This document shows positions 30,523-39,928 of a DNA stretch of 64,000 nt, one piece after another; the first letter of the stretch is position 1, and each line of letters opens with the position of its first letter. The stretch is taken from NCBI RefSeq assembly GCF_963664965.1, contig NZ_OY761823.1, forward strand, positions 2,932,001 to 2,996,000, written 5' to 3'. This DNA is from an uncultured Pseudodesulfovibrio sp. (GTDB taxonomy: Bacteria; Desulfobacterota; Desulfovibrionia; Desulfovibrionales; Desulfovibrionaceae). Made by a program: the position numbers and the translations under genes. The notes beneath the pieces are model-generated. The model searched no databases and was not told where the DNA came from. It was given only the letters and a program-made list of their open reading frames with translations.

Positions 30523-30578
30523 GAAATTCTCCCTGATTTTGATGGCGGTTATGTAACACGACAAAACCGGAAAGAAAA

Positions 30579-30601
30579 GGCGTTGCCATGATGACAACGC
30601 C
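30579..30601 (-). terminator. Intrinsic terminator of the metal-permease gene
   Basis: GGCGTTG pairs with CAACGCC around a 9-base loop; on the minus strand TTTTCTTT follows. It lies 43 bases past the permease stop. Confidence 0.8.
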
Positions 30602-30643
30602 CTTGATTTACCTGACCTGCCGAACCGGCAGTATTCAATTGCC

Positions 30644-31708
30644 TCAACCACCGCCATGAGGTCGAATAAAACTCCGCACTACAAGCAACAGCAAGACAAC
30701 TGCACCGAAGATTCCCACCCAATGCGGCAAGACTTCACGGACTTCAGACACCACGGCACGAATATCAATTCCGAGCGCAACATACAGATGGTCCACAATC
30801 ACGGCCAGAGCGAGCGAACAAACCACTATAGCGAGAACATACAGACCGGCGGCACGCTTTCCAAGCGTCTTGAGCATGACAGTGATGGTCGCTCCATTGG
30901 TGGCGGGACCGGCCAGCAAAAAAACAAGTGCCGCACCGGGAGACAACCCCTTCAACAACAGGGAGGCCGCGATCGGCGTCGAAGCAGTCGCGCAGACATA
31001 GAGAGGCAAAGCTATGACCAACATGGCGAGATACGACAAAACGCCTCCACCGACATACTGGTTCAGAGCGTCGTCGGGAAGGACCGCGGCAATGACTCCG
31101 GCAATGAGTACGCCAACCAGAAGCCAGCGGCCGATGTCACCAATCATCTCGCCAAAAGCGTATTCCATGCCGGAACGGAAACGCCCGAGCACACTCGGCT
31201 TGCCTTCTGCATCACAACCACACGCGCACTTGTCATGCTCATGGTCATGACTCATTTTCAACAGTCCGTTCATGGGCAATGACGGCTCTTCCTTCTCGGG
31301 GAACGCATTCACCAGCACACCAGCAAATACCGCCGTTATCGAAGCCGCAATCGGTCGAATGACCGTCATGATCGGGTCGATAAGCGCATAGGTCACCGCC
31401 ATTGAATCCACACCCGTCTCAGGGGTGGAAATCATGAAGGCTGTGGTCGCCCCCTTGCTCGCACCCTGCCGTCGAAGCCCAAGCGCGGCAGGCAGCACTC
31501 CGCAGGAGCACAGGGGCAGGGGCACTCCCATCACCGATGCCTTGACCACGGCACCGACACTGTTTCCACCAAGGTGCTTGGCAAGAAACACATCGGGTAC
31601 GAACGCCTTGAGAAGCCCTGCCACAAAGAAACCGAACAGGACATACGGCGAAGCCTCGACAAGGACATGCCATGATTCCAATACTATCTTCAACATTACA
31701 TCAATCAT
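30644..31708 (-). CDS. SO_0444-type (UPF0718) permease, probable Zn/Cu exporter
   Basis: 354 residues, eight or more predicted membrane helices. The DUF318/UPF0718 motif MGVPLPLCSCGVLPAALG is present, and a second half-repeat holds LYVCATASTPIAASLLLKG. A cytoplasmic loop at about residue 160 is rich in metal ligands (MSHDHEHDKCACGCD). The ATG at 31708 follows GAGAGAAG; a TTG at 31729 is less likely. The upstream gene is a SmtB-like repressor and a matching operator lies between the two, so this gene is most likely the zinc- or copper-induced efflux partner (inference from context). Confidence 0.87.
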   Translation of the reverse strand: MIDVMLKIVLESWHVLVEASPYVLFGFFVAGLLKAFVPDVFLAKHLGGNSVGAVVKASVMGVPLPLCSCGVLPAALGLRRQGASKGATTAFMISTPETGVDSMAVTYALIDPIMTVIRPIAASITAVFAGVLVNAFPEKEEPSLPMNGLLKMSHDHEHDKCACGCDAEGKPSVLGRFRSGMEYAFGEMIGDIGRWLLVGVLIAGVIAAVLPDDALNQYVGGGVLSYLAMLVIALPLYVCATASTPIAASLLLKGLSPGAALVFLLAGPATNGATITVMLKTLGKRAAGLYVLAIVVCSLALAVIVDHLYVALGIDIRAVVSEVREVLPHWVGIFGAVVLLLLVVRSFIRPHGGG

Positions 31709-31738
31709 ACTTTTCTTCTCTCTAAACAATTATTAAAA

Positions 31739-31754
31739 ATGAACACCTGTTCAT
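31739..31754. promoter_or_regulatory. Operator for the SmtB/ArsR-type repressor
   Basis: A perfect 7-2-7 inverted repeat, ATGAACA-CC-TGTTCAT, lies 31 bases upstream of the permease ATG and downstream of the repressor gene. It matches the TGAACA/TGTTCA half-sites of SmtB/CzrA-family operators (established for that family). Confidence 0.85.
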
Positions 31755-31785
31755 ATAAAATAACAAAAAAAAGAGGAGGAAAGCC

Positions 31786-32142
31786 TCAGCTTTCCTCACG
31801 AATATGGTCAATACCCTGCACGATCAACGTACGAACATGATCGTCATCCAGAGCGTAATATACATTCTTCCCTTCCTTGCGATAGCGAACGAGCTTTGCC
31901 GCGCGGAGCAACCGAAGCTGATGCGATATGGCCGACTGGGACATATCCAAAACCTCGGCAAGTGCACATACACACAACTCATGAACAGACAAGGCAAAAA
32001 GAATTCGAGACCGGGTATAGTCCCCGAGCGCCTTGAACAACTCGGCAAGAAACAGAAACTCACGTTCCGAAAGCATTCGTTCCTTGACCATGCTCACATT
32101 TTCCGCATGGCTGGAAGTATCACCACAAGCTACGTTGGACAT
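31786..32142 (-). CDS. SmtB/CzrA-like metal-sensing ArsR-family repressor
   Basis: 118 residues, winged-helix dimeric repressor. The recognition helix is in MSQSAISHQLRLLRAAKLV. Two potential metal sites are visible: an alpha-3 pair C57/C59 (ELCVC) as in ArsR/CadC, and a complete alpha-5 set D100, H102, H113, E116 with the exact SmtB spacing (D-x-H-x10-H-x2-E). The latter predicts Zn(II) sensing. The start at 32142 follows AGAGGTG; a Met at 32169 is possible but lacks a site. It should repress the downstream permease through the operator at 31739-31754. Confidence 0.93.
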   Translation of the reverse strand: MSNVACGDTSSHAENVSMVKERMLSEREFLFLAELFKALGDYTRSRILFALSVHELCVCALAEVLDMSQSAISHQLRLLRAAKLVRYRKEGKNVYYALDDDHVRTLIVQGIDHIREES

Positions 32143-32157
32143 CCGCACCTCTCTTAA

Positions 32158-32168
32158 ATGATTAATCA
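32158..32168. promoter_or_regulatory. Short palindrome upstream of the repressor gene
   Basis: TGATTAATCA is a perfect 10-bp palindrome about 17 bases before the repressor start. It does not match the TGAACA half-site, so autoregulation through it is only a possibility. Confidence 0.3.
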
Positions 32169-32284
32169 CTCATATGTAACAAATGTAACCATGCGCCATG
32201 CATCTGTCAAGCGGTCGATAAAACGCCCTTATCCAAAAGAATTTATTGAAACTATTTGATATCGCACAGTTGAAACAAAAAAAA

Positions 32285-32312
32285 GCGGGGACTGTCTTCA
32301 AACAGCCCCCGC
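32285..32312 (-). terminator. Intrinsic terminator of the glutamate dehydrogenase gene
   Basis: GCGGGG pairs with CCCCGC, with an inner CTGT/ACAG stem and a one-base bulge; eight T follow on the minus strand. It lies 20 bases past the stop. Confidence 0.88.
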
Positions 32313-32331
32313 CAGATTCTGAATCATGAAA

Positions 32332-35289
32332 CTAGCCCAACCCAAGCCTGTTCTGGATCAGATATTTGCGTCCGGCGCAATCGACGATCTCTTCTATGAG
32401 TCCGGCATGCTCAAGCCCACTTGACCGGACCTCGGCGACCAGTCCCGCAACGTTCTTTTCTTCTTCAAGATATCCGAGCACGACATCACGCACCCCTTTG
32501 ACTGAAACAAGACGGTCCGCCCAGCCGATACCCTCCTGATACAGCATCTTGGCAGAAACAAAGGAAGCCACAAGCGCCAACTGGTGTCTGCGCGGAATGT
32601 CATTGATAATACGATCCCGGTACTTCTGCACAAGGATTGCCGGACAATAAGACAACACGACGTCACACAAACGCGGATCATCCGCCACACTATCGACCTC
32701 CTCTTCCAGAACGACAGCCACCCTGTCGGCAAGAGAGTTGATGGATTCGGACAATTGATAGGATAGTTCGGTAATGGTTTTCGCCCCACCCGCAAGCTTG
32801 AACTCGCGCATGAGTACCCGTGCTTCCGCACGCGCTCTCAACCGCAGAATATCCAGCAGTTGCACAACATAATAGTCCTTGATGTCGAGGAATTCCTTCT
32901 CGCTCAGGATCAGTCCGGCAAGTATTTCATACGACGAGCATATCACGCCCGTCTTGTTGGCAGAAGGACCGGGAACCGCAAGCACTCCCGCTTTCTCCAT
33001 CTCGGCACGCGCATCCGTGGAAATGAAGATATTCGCCCCTTCCACCAGTCCTCTGGCTGAAGGCGTCCCATCCTTTTGCAGGAATTCACGCCAATTGGAC
33101 ATATTGATGGTATCAGGCCTGCCACCGGACGGAATGAAAATATCCGCCACCGCAGTATTGTGCAGTTCATTGCGAATCTGCGTTCCGTGAGCATCCTCGG
33201 TGGACACGACAAACGCCCCTTCCCCCTTCAGCTTTGCCGGATCGAAATGAGACGCCTTGAGTTCATTATCCATGAGCCGAATCAGTTCAGCATGATCCAT
33301 TCCATCAGGATCAAAGGCCGCTCCGTGCCCGTCGGTCATGGCAACGATTCGCGCGTTTTCACCATACTCCCGCATAAGGATTTTCATGACGTTGGACGCC
33401 ACATCCCCTGCCGGACCACCGGTAATCTTCACGGTAAACGGCTCATTCTTCGGATCAATGCCGAGGGTATGCAGCAGCTCATCCGCAAAAACGATCACGC
33501 CCTCGCTGGTCACGCCGTATTCCTTGTGAGCAATGCCTGCTCCGGGCTTGGAACTCATGAAAGCGCTCGGCCACTTGTAACCGCGGAACTGTGCCCGCGC
33601 TGCAATCCAGTTGATATGGGCCGGGGTAATATTTTCATCGGGCCCAAGGAAGATCAGTTCCTCACGATCAAGGTAATCCACAATACCGGGTTGGACAAAA
33701 CCTTCCGAACCTTCCGGGATGACGAGCAGATCAAGGAATGAATCGACCATGCTTTTCACTGCCAGATCAATATCCGCTTCAGGGCCGAGCAGAACAACCG
33801 CCTTGGACCCTCCTTCCGGGATATCCTTATTCTTGAACTGCTGGGCGCTGGCAAGTTTGGTCACCTCATCAAACAGCCTGTTCGATTCCATCTCGAAGTG
33901 TTCCTGCGACCATGTACGCACCACCCGGACACCGCCACGGGCCGTATCGCGATACCGCACATGGAAAGCAAAACAGTAGGGACCGTGGAAGCAGTATATG
34001 CCGAACGGCCTTTCCTCCTTGGGCATGGGGGACAAGATAAGCGGATTCAGCCGGAAACTCAGACCGAGCTTGTGCGGCAGGTAATAGTTCGTCCTCATGG
34101 TGTAACGGAAGAACTTGAATATGTAGGTCATGATCTTTCGATGAACCGGATTTCCGATCATGCTGATGGCACTGCGAACTTCGCTTCTTTTTTCGGCAAG
34201 AGCGGCACTACGATCGCCCACAAAGTCAGGATTGAAACGAGTATCAAAATATTCCATCAGCATTCCGCTGACATCCCGATGCTTGAGGATGGCATACAGG
34301 ATTCGGCTTGACGTATACGCATGGATGTCCTTGCTGATGAGGAATTGATGTGCGAACTCGCTGGCGGCCTGCATGAGCATGACCTGCCTAAGCTCCCAAC
34401 CGTCTTCATCAGCCAATGCTTCAAGGCCATGAAAGGCGAACCACTTGGTCAATCGCAGTTGCCGTTCAAGACGACGCCACTGTTCAGAGTCTTCCTGCAA
34501 ATCAATACGCGAAGTATCAAGATAAAAACTCATGATCGCTATGGTGGACTTCTCACCACGATCGAATTCATCGGAATATGCCCGGTCAACCGGAATATCC
34601 TCACGTGCAAACACGTTGACGACCCTCAAGAGCAAGCCCTTTCGCGGCGGGTTTTCCATGGCAACGGTAATCCGGTCAAAACCGGGATGCACACCCTTTT
34701 CAAGCTGGACCTGCACCCGCTCAAATCCCTCAACGCACCCACAGGTCCGGAAATGACGTACCGCCCGCCCAGCCTCAAACTTCTCTACATAGTCTTCACT
34801 GGCAGAAGACAGGAATTGCTCGAAGGATTCAACATCCTTCGACTCAACGGAAACGGCTCCCTCACGGACGCTGGCAAGGGCCTTTTTATAATTGTCGCCG
34901 TCAACCGCGCATTGGGGCTGGGGGCCGAAAATAAACGTATCAAGCCGCAACGAATCGTCCCGGCTAGAATAGATGCGTGCAATCTGGATATCCTTGTCGA
35001 GATACCCCCTCAGCACCCCGCCGAGCGCCTTCATGTCACCCCCCGGCGTAATATGCGTCACCATGGAACCGCACGGACTTCGCAGTGCCAGAGACTGCTT
35101 TTCGCGGCGGACATTTCCGGAAAGAAGCGCCATTAAATGGCGAATTTGCTCGGATTCATTATGCGTTCTGAAATAATACTCCGGCATTGAACCATAAAAC
35201 CAGGGAATAAGGTCTGCCGCAGATTCTTTCAGCCGATTCTCAACCTTTTCCTGAATATCAGACGGATTGACGACCACATCAACGTTCAT
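32332..35289 (-). CDS. Large NAD-specific glutamate dehydrogenase
   Basis: 985 residues, between the hexameric 450-residue and the 180-kDa forms. Oxidative deamination of glutamate to 2-oxoglutarate. The N-terminal 430 residues are a regulatory region containing ACT-like stretches. The catalytic core follows: HVRYRDTARGGVRVVRTW, NKDIPEGGSKAVVLL, YKWPSAFMSSKPGAGIAHKEYG, then the NAD-binding part VKITGGPAGDVASNVMK. The start has TGAGGTG upstream. Monocistronic: a terminator lies downstream and a gap of 222 bases upstream separates it from divergent cheV. This size class is common in Desulfovibrionaceae (recollection, not a search). Confidence 0.88.
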   Translation of the reverse strand: MNVDVVVNPSDIQEKVENRLKESAADLIPWFYGSMPEYYFRTHNESEQIRHLMALLSGNVRREKQSLALRSPCGSMVTHITPGGDMKALGGVLRGYLDKDIQIARIYSSRDDSLRLDTFIFGPQPQCAVDGDNYKKALASVREGAVSVESKDVESFEQFLSSASEDYVEKFEAGRAVRHFRTCGCVEGFERVQVQLEKGVHPGFDRITVAMENPPRKGLLLRVVNVFAREDIPVDRAYSDEFDRGEKSTIAIMSFYLDTSRIDLQEDSEQWRRLERQLRLTKWFAFHGLEALADEDGWELRQVMLMQAASEFAHQFLISKDIHAYTSSRILYAILKHRDVSGMLMEYFDTRFNPDFVGDRSAALAEKRSEVRSAISMIGNPVHRKIMTYIFKFFRYTMRTNYYLPHKLGLSFRLNPLILSPMPKEERPFGIYCFHGPYCFAFHVRYRDTARGGVRVVRTWSQEHFEMESNRLFDEVTKLASAQQFKNKDIPEGGSKAVVLLGPEADIDLAVKSMVDSFLDLLVIPEGSEGFVQPGIVDYLDREELIFLGPDENITPAHINWIAARAQFRGYKWPSAFMSSKPGAGIAHKEYGVTSEGVIVFADELLHTLGIDPKNEPFTVKITGGPAGDVASNVMKILMREYGENARIVAMTDGHGAAFDPDGMDHAELIRLMDNELKASHFDPAKLKGEGAFVVSTEDAHGTQIRNELHNTAVADIFIPSGGRPDTINMSNWREFLQKDGTPSARGLVEGANIFISTDARAEMEKAGVLAVPGPSANKTGVICSSYEILAGLILSEKEFLDIKDYYVVQLLDILRLRARAEARVLMREFKLAGGAKTITELSYQLSESINSLADRVAVVLEEEVDSVADDPRLCDVVLSYCPAILVQKYRDRIINDIPRRHQLALVASFVSAKMLYQEGIGWADRLVSVKGVRDVVLGYLEEEKNVAGLVAEVRSSGLEHAGLIEEIVDCAGRKYLIQNRLGLG

Positions 35290-35511
35290 TATTCACCTCA
35301 TCTGGCAAATTTAAAATTTTCTCCTATATCCTTGTGCATGCCCCTTGGAAATGAGTCAAGATTTTGTCAAAATCATTTTTCACACATTAGACGCATTATA
35401 AATGTGACTATTAACAATCTAATATCGTGGACATAAAACACATCGCGCGATATATGAAATAAAGACCGAGCCATAGGGGCACGGCAAGAATTCGGCAACG
35501 AGGGATCGACC

Positions 35512-36456
35512 ATGAGCAAAACCGCGATAGACACTGGTATTCTGCTGGAAACCGGCACCAATGAACTCGAAATCCTTGAGTTCTATATCAATGAAACCCT
35601 CAAGGAAGGCGAAGAGCCCGTCAAAAACTACTTCGGCATCAATGTAGCCAAAGTCATGCAGGTCATTGAAACACCCAACCTTGAACCGCCGGAATCCGCG
35701 CCACACCCGTCTTTCATGGGCACCATTCCCCTGCGGGATCTCATTCTGCCCGTGCTTGATCTTTCCGTCTGGCTTGAGCTCAACATGCCGAAAACGGAAC
35801 GGGATATTGTCATCGTCACGGAATTCAGCAAGACAGTGACCGGATTCCTTGTTTCCGGTGTTACCGAAATTCATCGCGTGGGCTGGGGCGAGGTCATTCC
35901 TCCGACCAGCGTCATCTCCCAAAGCACCGACTCCATCGTCGGCCTTGTGGACAAGGGAGACCACTTCATTCAGCTGCTTGATCTCGAAACCATCCTCACC
36001 CAGATCGAGCCGGCCAGCGATCTGGAAATGACCCGTGCCGACAGGGAATACAAGGTCTTGGTGGCCGACGACTCCGCCACCATCCGCATGATGCTTGAAC
36101 AAAATCTCACTGCGGCCAACTTCAAGCCGATCATCACGAACAACGGCAGTGAGGCTCTCAAAACCATCATGGCGCTGAAAGCCCAAGCCGAAGAAGAGGG
36201 CAAGGAAATCACCGAATTCGTGGATGTCATTGTTTCCGATATCGAAATGCCCCTCATGGACGGCTTCAGTCTGACAAAAAATATCAAGGACGATTCCGTC
36301 TTGCAGAAACTGCCCGTCATACTGTACTCCTCCATCATCACAAAGGAACTGAAGCACAAAGGGGATTCCGTAGGAGCCGACCTGCAAATCACGAAACCGG
36401 ATCTGCACACTATCCCTGAAAAAGCCATTGAACTGATTGAAGGAAGTAAAGATTGA
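35512..36456 (+). CDS. cheV: Chemotaxis coupling protein CheV (CheW-REC)
   Basis: 314 residues. An N-terminal CheW-like domain (about 15-170; YFGINVAKVMQVIETP, IPLRDLILPVLDLSVWL) couples receptors to CheA. A C-terminal receiver domain (about 180-310) has the acidic pair D186/D187, phospho-acceptor D243 (VIVSDIEMPLMDG) and K at the usual fifth-strand site (QITKPD). The ribosome-binding site is ACGAGGG. Followed by an Hpt gene with an overlapping start, and no other che genes in the window. Confidence 0.95.
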   Translation: MSKTAIDTGILLETGTNELEILEFYINETLKEGEEPVKNYFGINVAKVMQVIETPNLEPPESAPHPSFMGTIPLRDLILPVLDLSVWLELNMPKTERDIVIVTEFSKTVTGFLVSGVTEIHRVGWGEVIPPTSVISQSTDSIVGLVDKGDHFIQLLDLETILTQIEPASDLEMTRADREYKVLVADDSATIRMMLEQNLTAANFKPIITNNGSEALKTIMALKAQAEEEGKEITEFVDVIVSDIEMPLMDGFSLTKNIKDDSVLQKLPVILYSSIITKELKHKGDSVGADLQITKPDLHTIPEKAIELIEGSKD

Positions 36457-36851
36457 TATATCGCGGAGATGAAGTTCTCGAAGTCTATCTCGAAGAAACA
36501 ACCGACAGGCTCGATTCCATTGAATCGGGCCTCTTGAAGCTTGAAAATCAGGCGGAATGCGATCCGTCGCTGGTCAATTCCATTTTTCGTGATGCCCACT
36601 CCGTCAAGGCCGGGGCCAACCTTCTCGAACTGAAGAATATCGAGGCACTTTCGCACAAGCTCGAAAATGTTCTTGAAATGATCCGACGCTGTGAGCTGGA
36701 CGCAACGGAAATGATCATAACCGCCAGTCTGGAGTCCGTAGACAAACTACGCGAGCTGGTGGACAATATTGAAAACAGCGAATCCATCAGCATCCGACTG
36801 CATACCGCCATGCTTGAAATGTCGGTAAAAAAAACCCTTGAACAGAGTTAA
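36453..36851 (+). CDS. Small histidine phosphotransfer (Hpt) protein
   Basis: 132 residues, a four-helix Hpt domain. The phosphorylatable histidine is H49 in FRDAHSVKAGANLLEL, where the common HSLKG is HSVKA. The start is TTG at 36453, overlapping the cheV stop (TTGA), with AGGAAG seven bases upstream; the first ATG lies too deep in the domain. Its genetic coupling suggests that it exchanges phosphate with the CheV receiver or reads out CheA, but this is inference. Confidence 0.85.
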   Translation: MIYRGDEVLEVYLEETTDRLDSIESGLLKLENQAECDPSLVNSIFRDAHSVKAGANLLELKNIEALSHKLENVLEMIRRCELDATEMIITASLESVDKLRELVDNIENSESISIRLHTAMLEMSVKKTLEQS

Positions 36852-36870
36852 GACAACTTTCGCATCAAAC

Positions 36871-36915
36871 ACACAAAGAAGGCCGCTTCCATACAGGAAG
36901 CGGCCTTCTTTGTGT
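36871..36915. terminator. Very stable bidirectional terminator
   Basis: A perfect 20-bp stem (ACACAAAGAAGGCCGCTTCC and its complement) with a 5-base loop between the convergent Hpt gene and the gene at 36935. T-rich on both outer sides. Confidence 0.92.
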
Positions 36916-36934
36916 CTTAAAAACCGACTCGCTC

Positions 36935-37444
36935 TTAATTTTTGAACATTTCCAGAATACTTTCAGCATCCTGCATTTTGGAAAACGACGTATTGCTGAA
37001 CACTTCGCTCTCCACGGCCTTGAGGAATTCATCATAATTCATCTGGGTGAAATCGATCATCACACCCTTCACCTTGAAATACAACTGAAGAAAACTCATC
37101 AGCGAATCTTCCTCAAGACACTTGGTCAGCCCTACCGCATCGGTAACAGAGGTAAACGGTTTGTTCATCCCTCCGAGAAAGAACATATCCAGTCCGCTCT
37201 CGCCATCCGTCACCACGCCGAGCAGGTTGAACGTCTTGAGCTTGGCTGCGAATTCATCGGTCATGTCCGGGAATTCCATGATGTCCTTCTTGGGAAACAC
37301 ACTGGCAAAGACCATCTGGCCGTCTTCATCGGCCATGGTATGCCGAAAGACGGTCTCACCATGATTCTTGCGTGCCGCCTTGATGGTTTCATAAAGATCA
37401 CAGGCAAAGGCGAGCCTGAGGTCCTGCACAATTTTCTCGTCCAT
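36935..37444 (-). CDS. Unknown soluble protein
   Basis: 169 residues, no signal peptide or membrane helix. Acidic, with FRHTMADEDGQMVFASVFPKK followed by a mixed alpha/beta pattern and helical C-terminus (MQDAESILEMFKN). I do not recognise the family. It starts 15 bases after the UbiD stop with CGGAG upstream, so it is cotranscribed with the decarboxylase. Confidence 0.75.
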   Translation of the reverse strand: MDEKIVQDLRLAFACDLYETIKAARKNHGETVFRHTMADEDGQMVFASVFPKKDIMEFPDMTDEFAAKLKTFNLLGVVTDGESGLDMFFLGGMNKPFTSVTDAVGLTKCLEEDSLMSFLQLYFKVKGVMIDFTQMNYDEFLKAVESEVFSNTSFSKMQDAESILEMFKN

Positions 37445-37459
37445 GATGCAACTCCGTGG

Positions 37460-39304
37460 CTAAATGATTCCGTGCAAGGGGCCGCCAGATGCGCCGAGGG
37501 CGTCAACGCGTTTCTCGACCTCGGGATCGGGATCGAGCGGCGGAGCGTGGTACGTCTTGAGTCGGGCATCGATGACAATGGAAGTCTTCGCGCCCCAGTG
37601 TTTTGCATGAGTGAAACCGTGAACCCCGTAAATATCGGTGGCCGGATCGGAACGGGTAAATGTGACCCACAGGAAATTATCCCAGTTCTGAGCCGTGAAA
37701 CCGGCGTCGTCCGCAACGACGATCATGGGGAACCCTTCAATTCCCACAGCCTTTTCCAGCGCTGCACCAAGTCGGTCGAAAGCCGCGTCCTGCTGGTCAC
37801 GCTTCTTTTGATGCTTCGGCCCCTTGATAACAAGAATACCGGGAGCAAAGACCTGAGGATCACGGAACCCGCGAGGCAGGTTCATGTTGCTCGGCATCTC
37901 CGTTGACAGTTCACGCTTCTGTGACCCGGCAGCCGCCCACACAAGCTTCGACCCCTGATTCAGGCTGATACCTGAATAATCAAGCGTGTCGATGGTCGTC
38001 CGGGTAATAAAATGCAGGTCCCGCTTGAGGTCAACACGCTCAAGCATGTGCTTGAAGAAGCCGGGAATATCATGGCATGACGCGCCTTGACGCATGTCCT
38101 CGCGTGCGGCGATAAGCACGTATTTCGACAATGAGGTCTGTGTATTGCCAAGCAATGCCATGGCATTGGTCAGCAATTCCTGCGGCTGCCGCTCCTCGGC
38201 GTAAGGCACATATCGCTCACTTCCCACAGCGAGCAGCAGCGGATGCACGCCCGCAGCGTCCACGGCATGCACCTCATGCACGCCGGAAAAAACTGACGGC
38301 ACCAGTTCGGCAGTCAATTCATGGATGAATTCACCGAACATGGTATCTTCCTGCGGCGGCCGTCCCACCGTGGTGAACGGCCAGACGGCATCATTGCGAT
38401 GAAAGACCTTGTCCACCTTGAGAACCGGAAAATCATGAGCCAGACTGTAATACCCCAAATGATCACCGAACGGGCCTTCAGGTTTTTCCAACCCTTTGAC
38501 CACGGTGCCGGAAATACAGAAATCCGCTTCGGCGGGAACGGGCAGACCGCCCTCACGGGTAACCATGGGAATTCGATGCCCACCCATGGCACCGGCAAAG
38601 AAAATTTCAGCCAGTCCATCAGGCAGCGGCATAACGGCAGCCAAAGTCATGGCCGGTGCGCCGCCCACGAAAACATTCACCCTGAGTGGGATATTCTTCT
38701 TGATGGCCTGTGCATGGTGGTGACCGATACCACGATGAATCTGGTAATGCAGGCCGACTTCCTTGTCTGGAATGAAGTCATTCCCCGACAACTGCACCCG
38801 GTACATGCCCATGTTGGAACCGGCGTACCCGGGATTGTCCGGACTTTCCGAATAGACCTGCGGCAATGTCACGTATCCGCCGCCGTCCATGGGCCATGAA
38901 ACAAGCTGTGGCAATTGGGAAACCGTCGTTTCATTTTGCAGGACAGGCCCCCATGAAACGTTTTTCGGCATGGTGTGCCAAGCAGTCTTGGGCGCTCCCA
39001 GATACTTCCATGGACGCTTGAATGCCTCCATGGGGGAAAGCTTCAATTTCATCAATCGCTGTACCATCTCTATGGTATCGCGAAAAATGAAATGCATGCG
39101 TTGCTTTGTGCCGTACAGATTGGCAGCCATGGGGAACCGGCACCCTTTCACACTGGTGAAAAGAAGCGCCGGACCTCCGGCCTGAAAAACCCTGCGCTGA
39201 ATGGCCCCGACCTCGATGTTCGCATCGACTGTCTTGTCAATTCGAACGAGTTCGCCGCGAGCCTCAAGTGCGTCAAGACACTCTTTGGTATTCTTGTATC
39301 CCAT
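37460..39304 (-). CDS. UbiD-family decarboxylase (menaquinone-type candidate)
   Basis: 614 residues. Prenylated-FMN-dependent decarboxylases of this family act on aromatic or alpha,beta-unsaturated acids. Recognisable: DLRQ-like beta-barrel start, GNDFIPDKEVGLHYQIHRGIGHHHAQA, RVNVFVGGAPAMTLAAVMPLP, GFxKPEGPFGDHLGYYSL with the conserved EGPFGDH, and VVADDAGFTAQNWDNFLWVTFTR. The cofactor maker ubiX lies 2 kb away on the other strand. Length fits decarboxylases of the futalosine (menaquinone) route, but no mqn gene is here, so the substrate is open. Confidence 0.88.
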   Translation of the reverse strand: MGYKNTKECLDALEARGELVRIDKTVDANIEVGAIQRRVFQAGGPALLFTSVKGCRFPMAANLYGTKQRMHFIFRDTIEMVQRLMKLKLSPMEAFKRPWKYLGAPKTAWHTMPKNVSWGPVLQNETTVSQLPQLVSWPMDGGGYVTLPQVYSESPDNPGYAGSNMGMYRVQLSGNDFIPDKEVGLHYQIHRGIGHHHAQAIKKNIPLRVNVFVGGAPAMTLAAVMPLPDGLAEIFFAGAMGGHRIPMVTREGGLPVPAEADFCISGTVVKGLEKPEGPFGDHLGYYSLAHDFPVLKVDKVFHRNDAVWPFTTVGRPPQEDTMFGEFIHELTAELVPSVFSGVHEVHAVDAAGVHPLLLAVGSERYVPYAEERQPQELLTNAMALLGNTQTSLSKYVLIAAREDMRQGASCHDIPGFFKHMLERVDLKRDLHFITRTTIDTLDYSGISLNQGSKLVWAAAGSQKRELSTEMPSNMNLPRGFRDPQVFAPGILVIKGPKHQKKRDQQDAAFDRLGAALEKAVGIEGFPMIVVADDAGFTAQNWDNFLWVTFTRSDPATDIYGVHGFTHAKHWGAKTSIVIDARLKTYHAPPLDPDPEVEKRVDALGASGGPLHGII

Positions 39305-39411
39305 GAATGGTTCCCGTTGTTGTATCGCTGGCGGAACAATCTAGACGGAAAGAGCGGAAAAGTTAAGGAAAGATTCTACTAATCCGGGAACCGAAAGAAC
39401 TCTGGCCGAAA

Positions 39412-39693
39412 TCACTGCTGCATCACCTGCGGAGGACTCCACACGCACGCATACTCCACTGGACGGGAACGCAGGATATTCTCTTTGATGTCCACTTCAA
39501 GCGGCTTCATGTTGCAGGATGCCCGGTTGCGGCAAGTATTACAATAAATCTTTGGATACGGGCATACAAGACAATACGGTCTGTAATCATCGCACGTTAA
39601 AGAATTCCAAGGGCGTCTATGTCCGAGTACGCACTTCTTCTGATAGAACACGCACTCGAGACAATTGTTTGACACAATTAACATTTTTCGCAT
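39412..39693 (-). CDS. Cysteine-rich small protein of unknown function
   Basis: 93 residues with ten cysteines (11, 14, 21, 34, 41, 44, 51, 54, 60, 83), including C41-x2-C44-x6-C51-x2-C54. No signal peptide, so a cytoplasmic iron-sulfur or zinc site is likely. The start at 39693 (MRKMLIVSN) has a strong AAGGAGG site. A TATAAT box (about 39761-39766, minus strand) lies upstream. Not recognised. Confidence 0.75.
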   Translation of the reverse strand: MRKMLIVSNNCLECVFYQKKCVLGHRRPWNSLTCDDYRPYCLVCPYPKIYCNTCRNRASCNMKPLEVDIKENILRSRPVEYACVWSPPQVMQQ

Positions 39694-39928
39694 TACCCAC
39701 CTCCTTTTCGGGTGTCTTCTCAGTATCCGAGAAAAACACACCTCCGAATAAGTCGGTATTATAATTTCGGTACAATTCCCCCTCCAGCCTGAACTGAATA
39801 TGTAACCTCAAAGTAACACTCCGAAATAACGAGCAACCTTTGAGAAACCTCTGTCGAACAAATTTTGCCATCAAAAATCTTTATGCTATGAACAGCAGGA
39901 CAGACACCTTTCATCGGAGAACAAAGCC

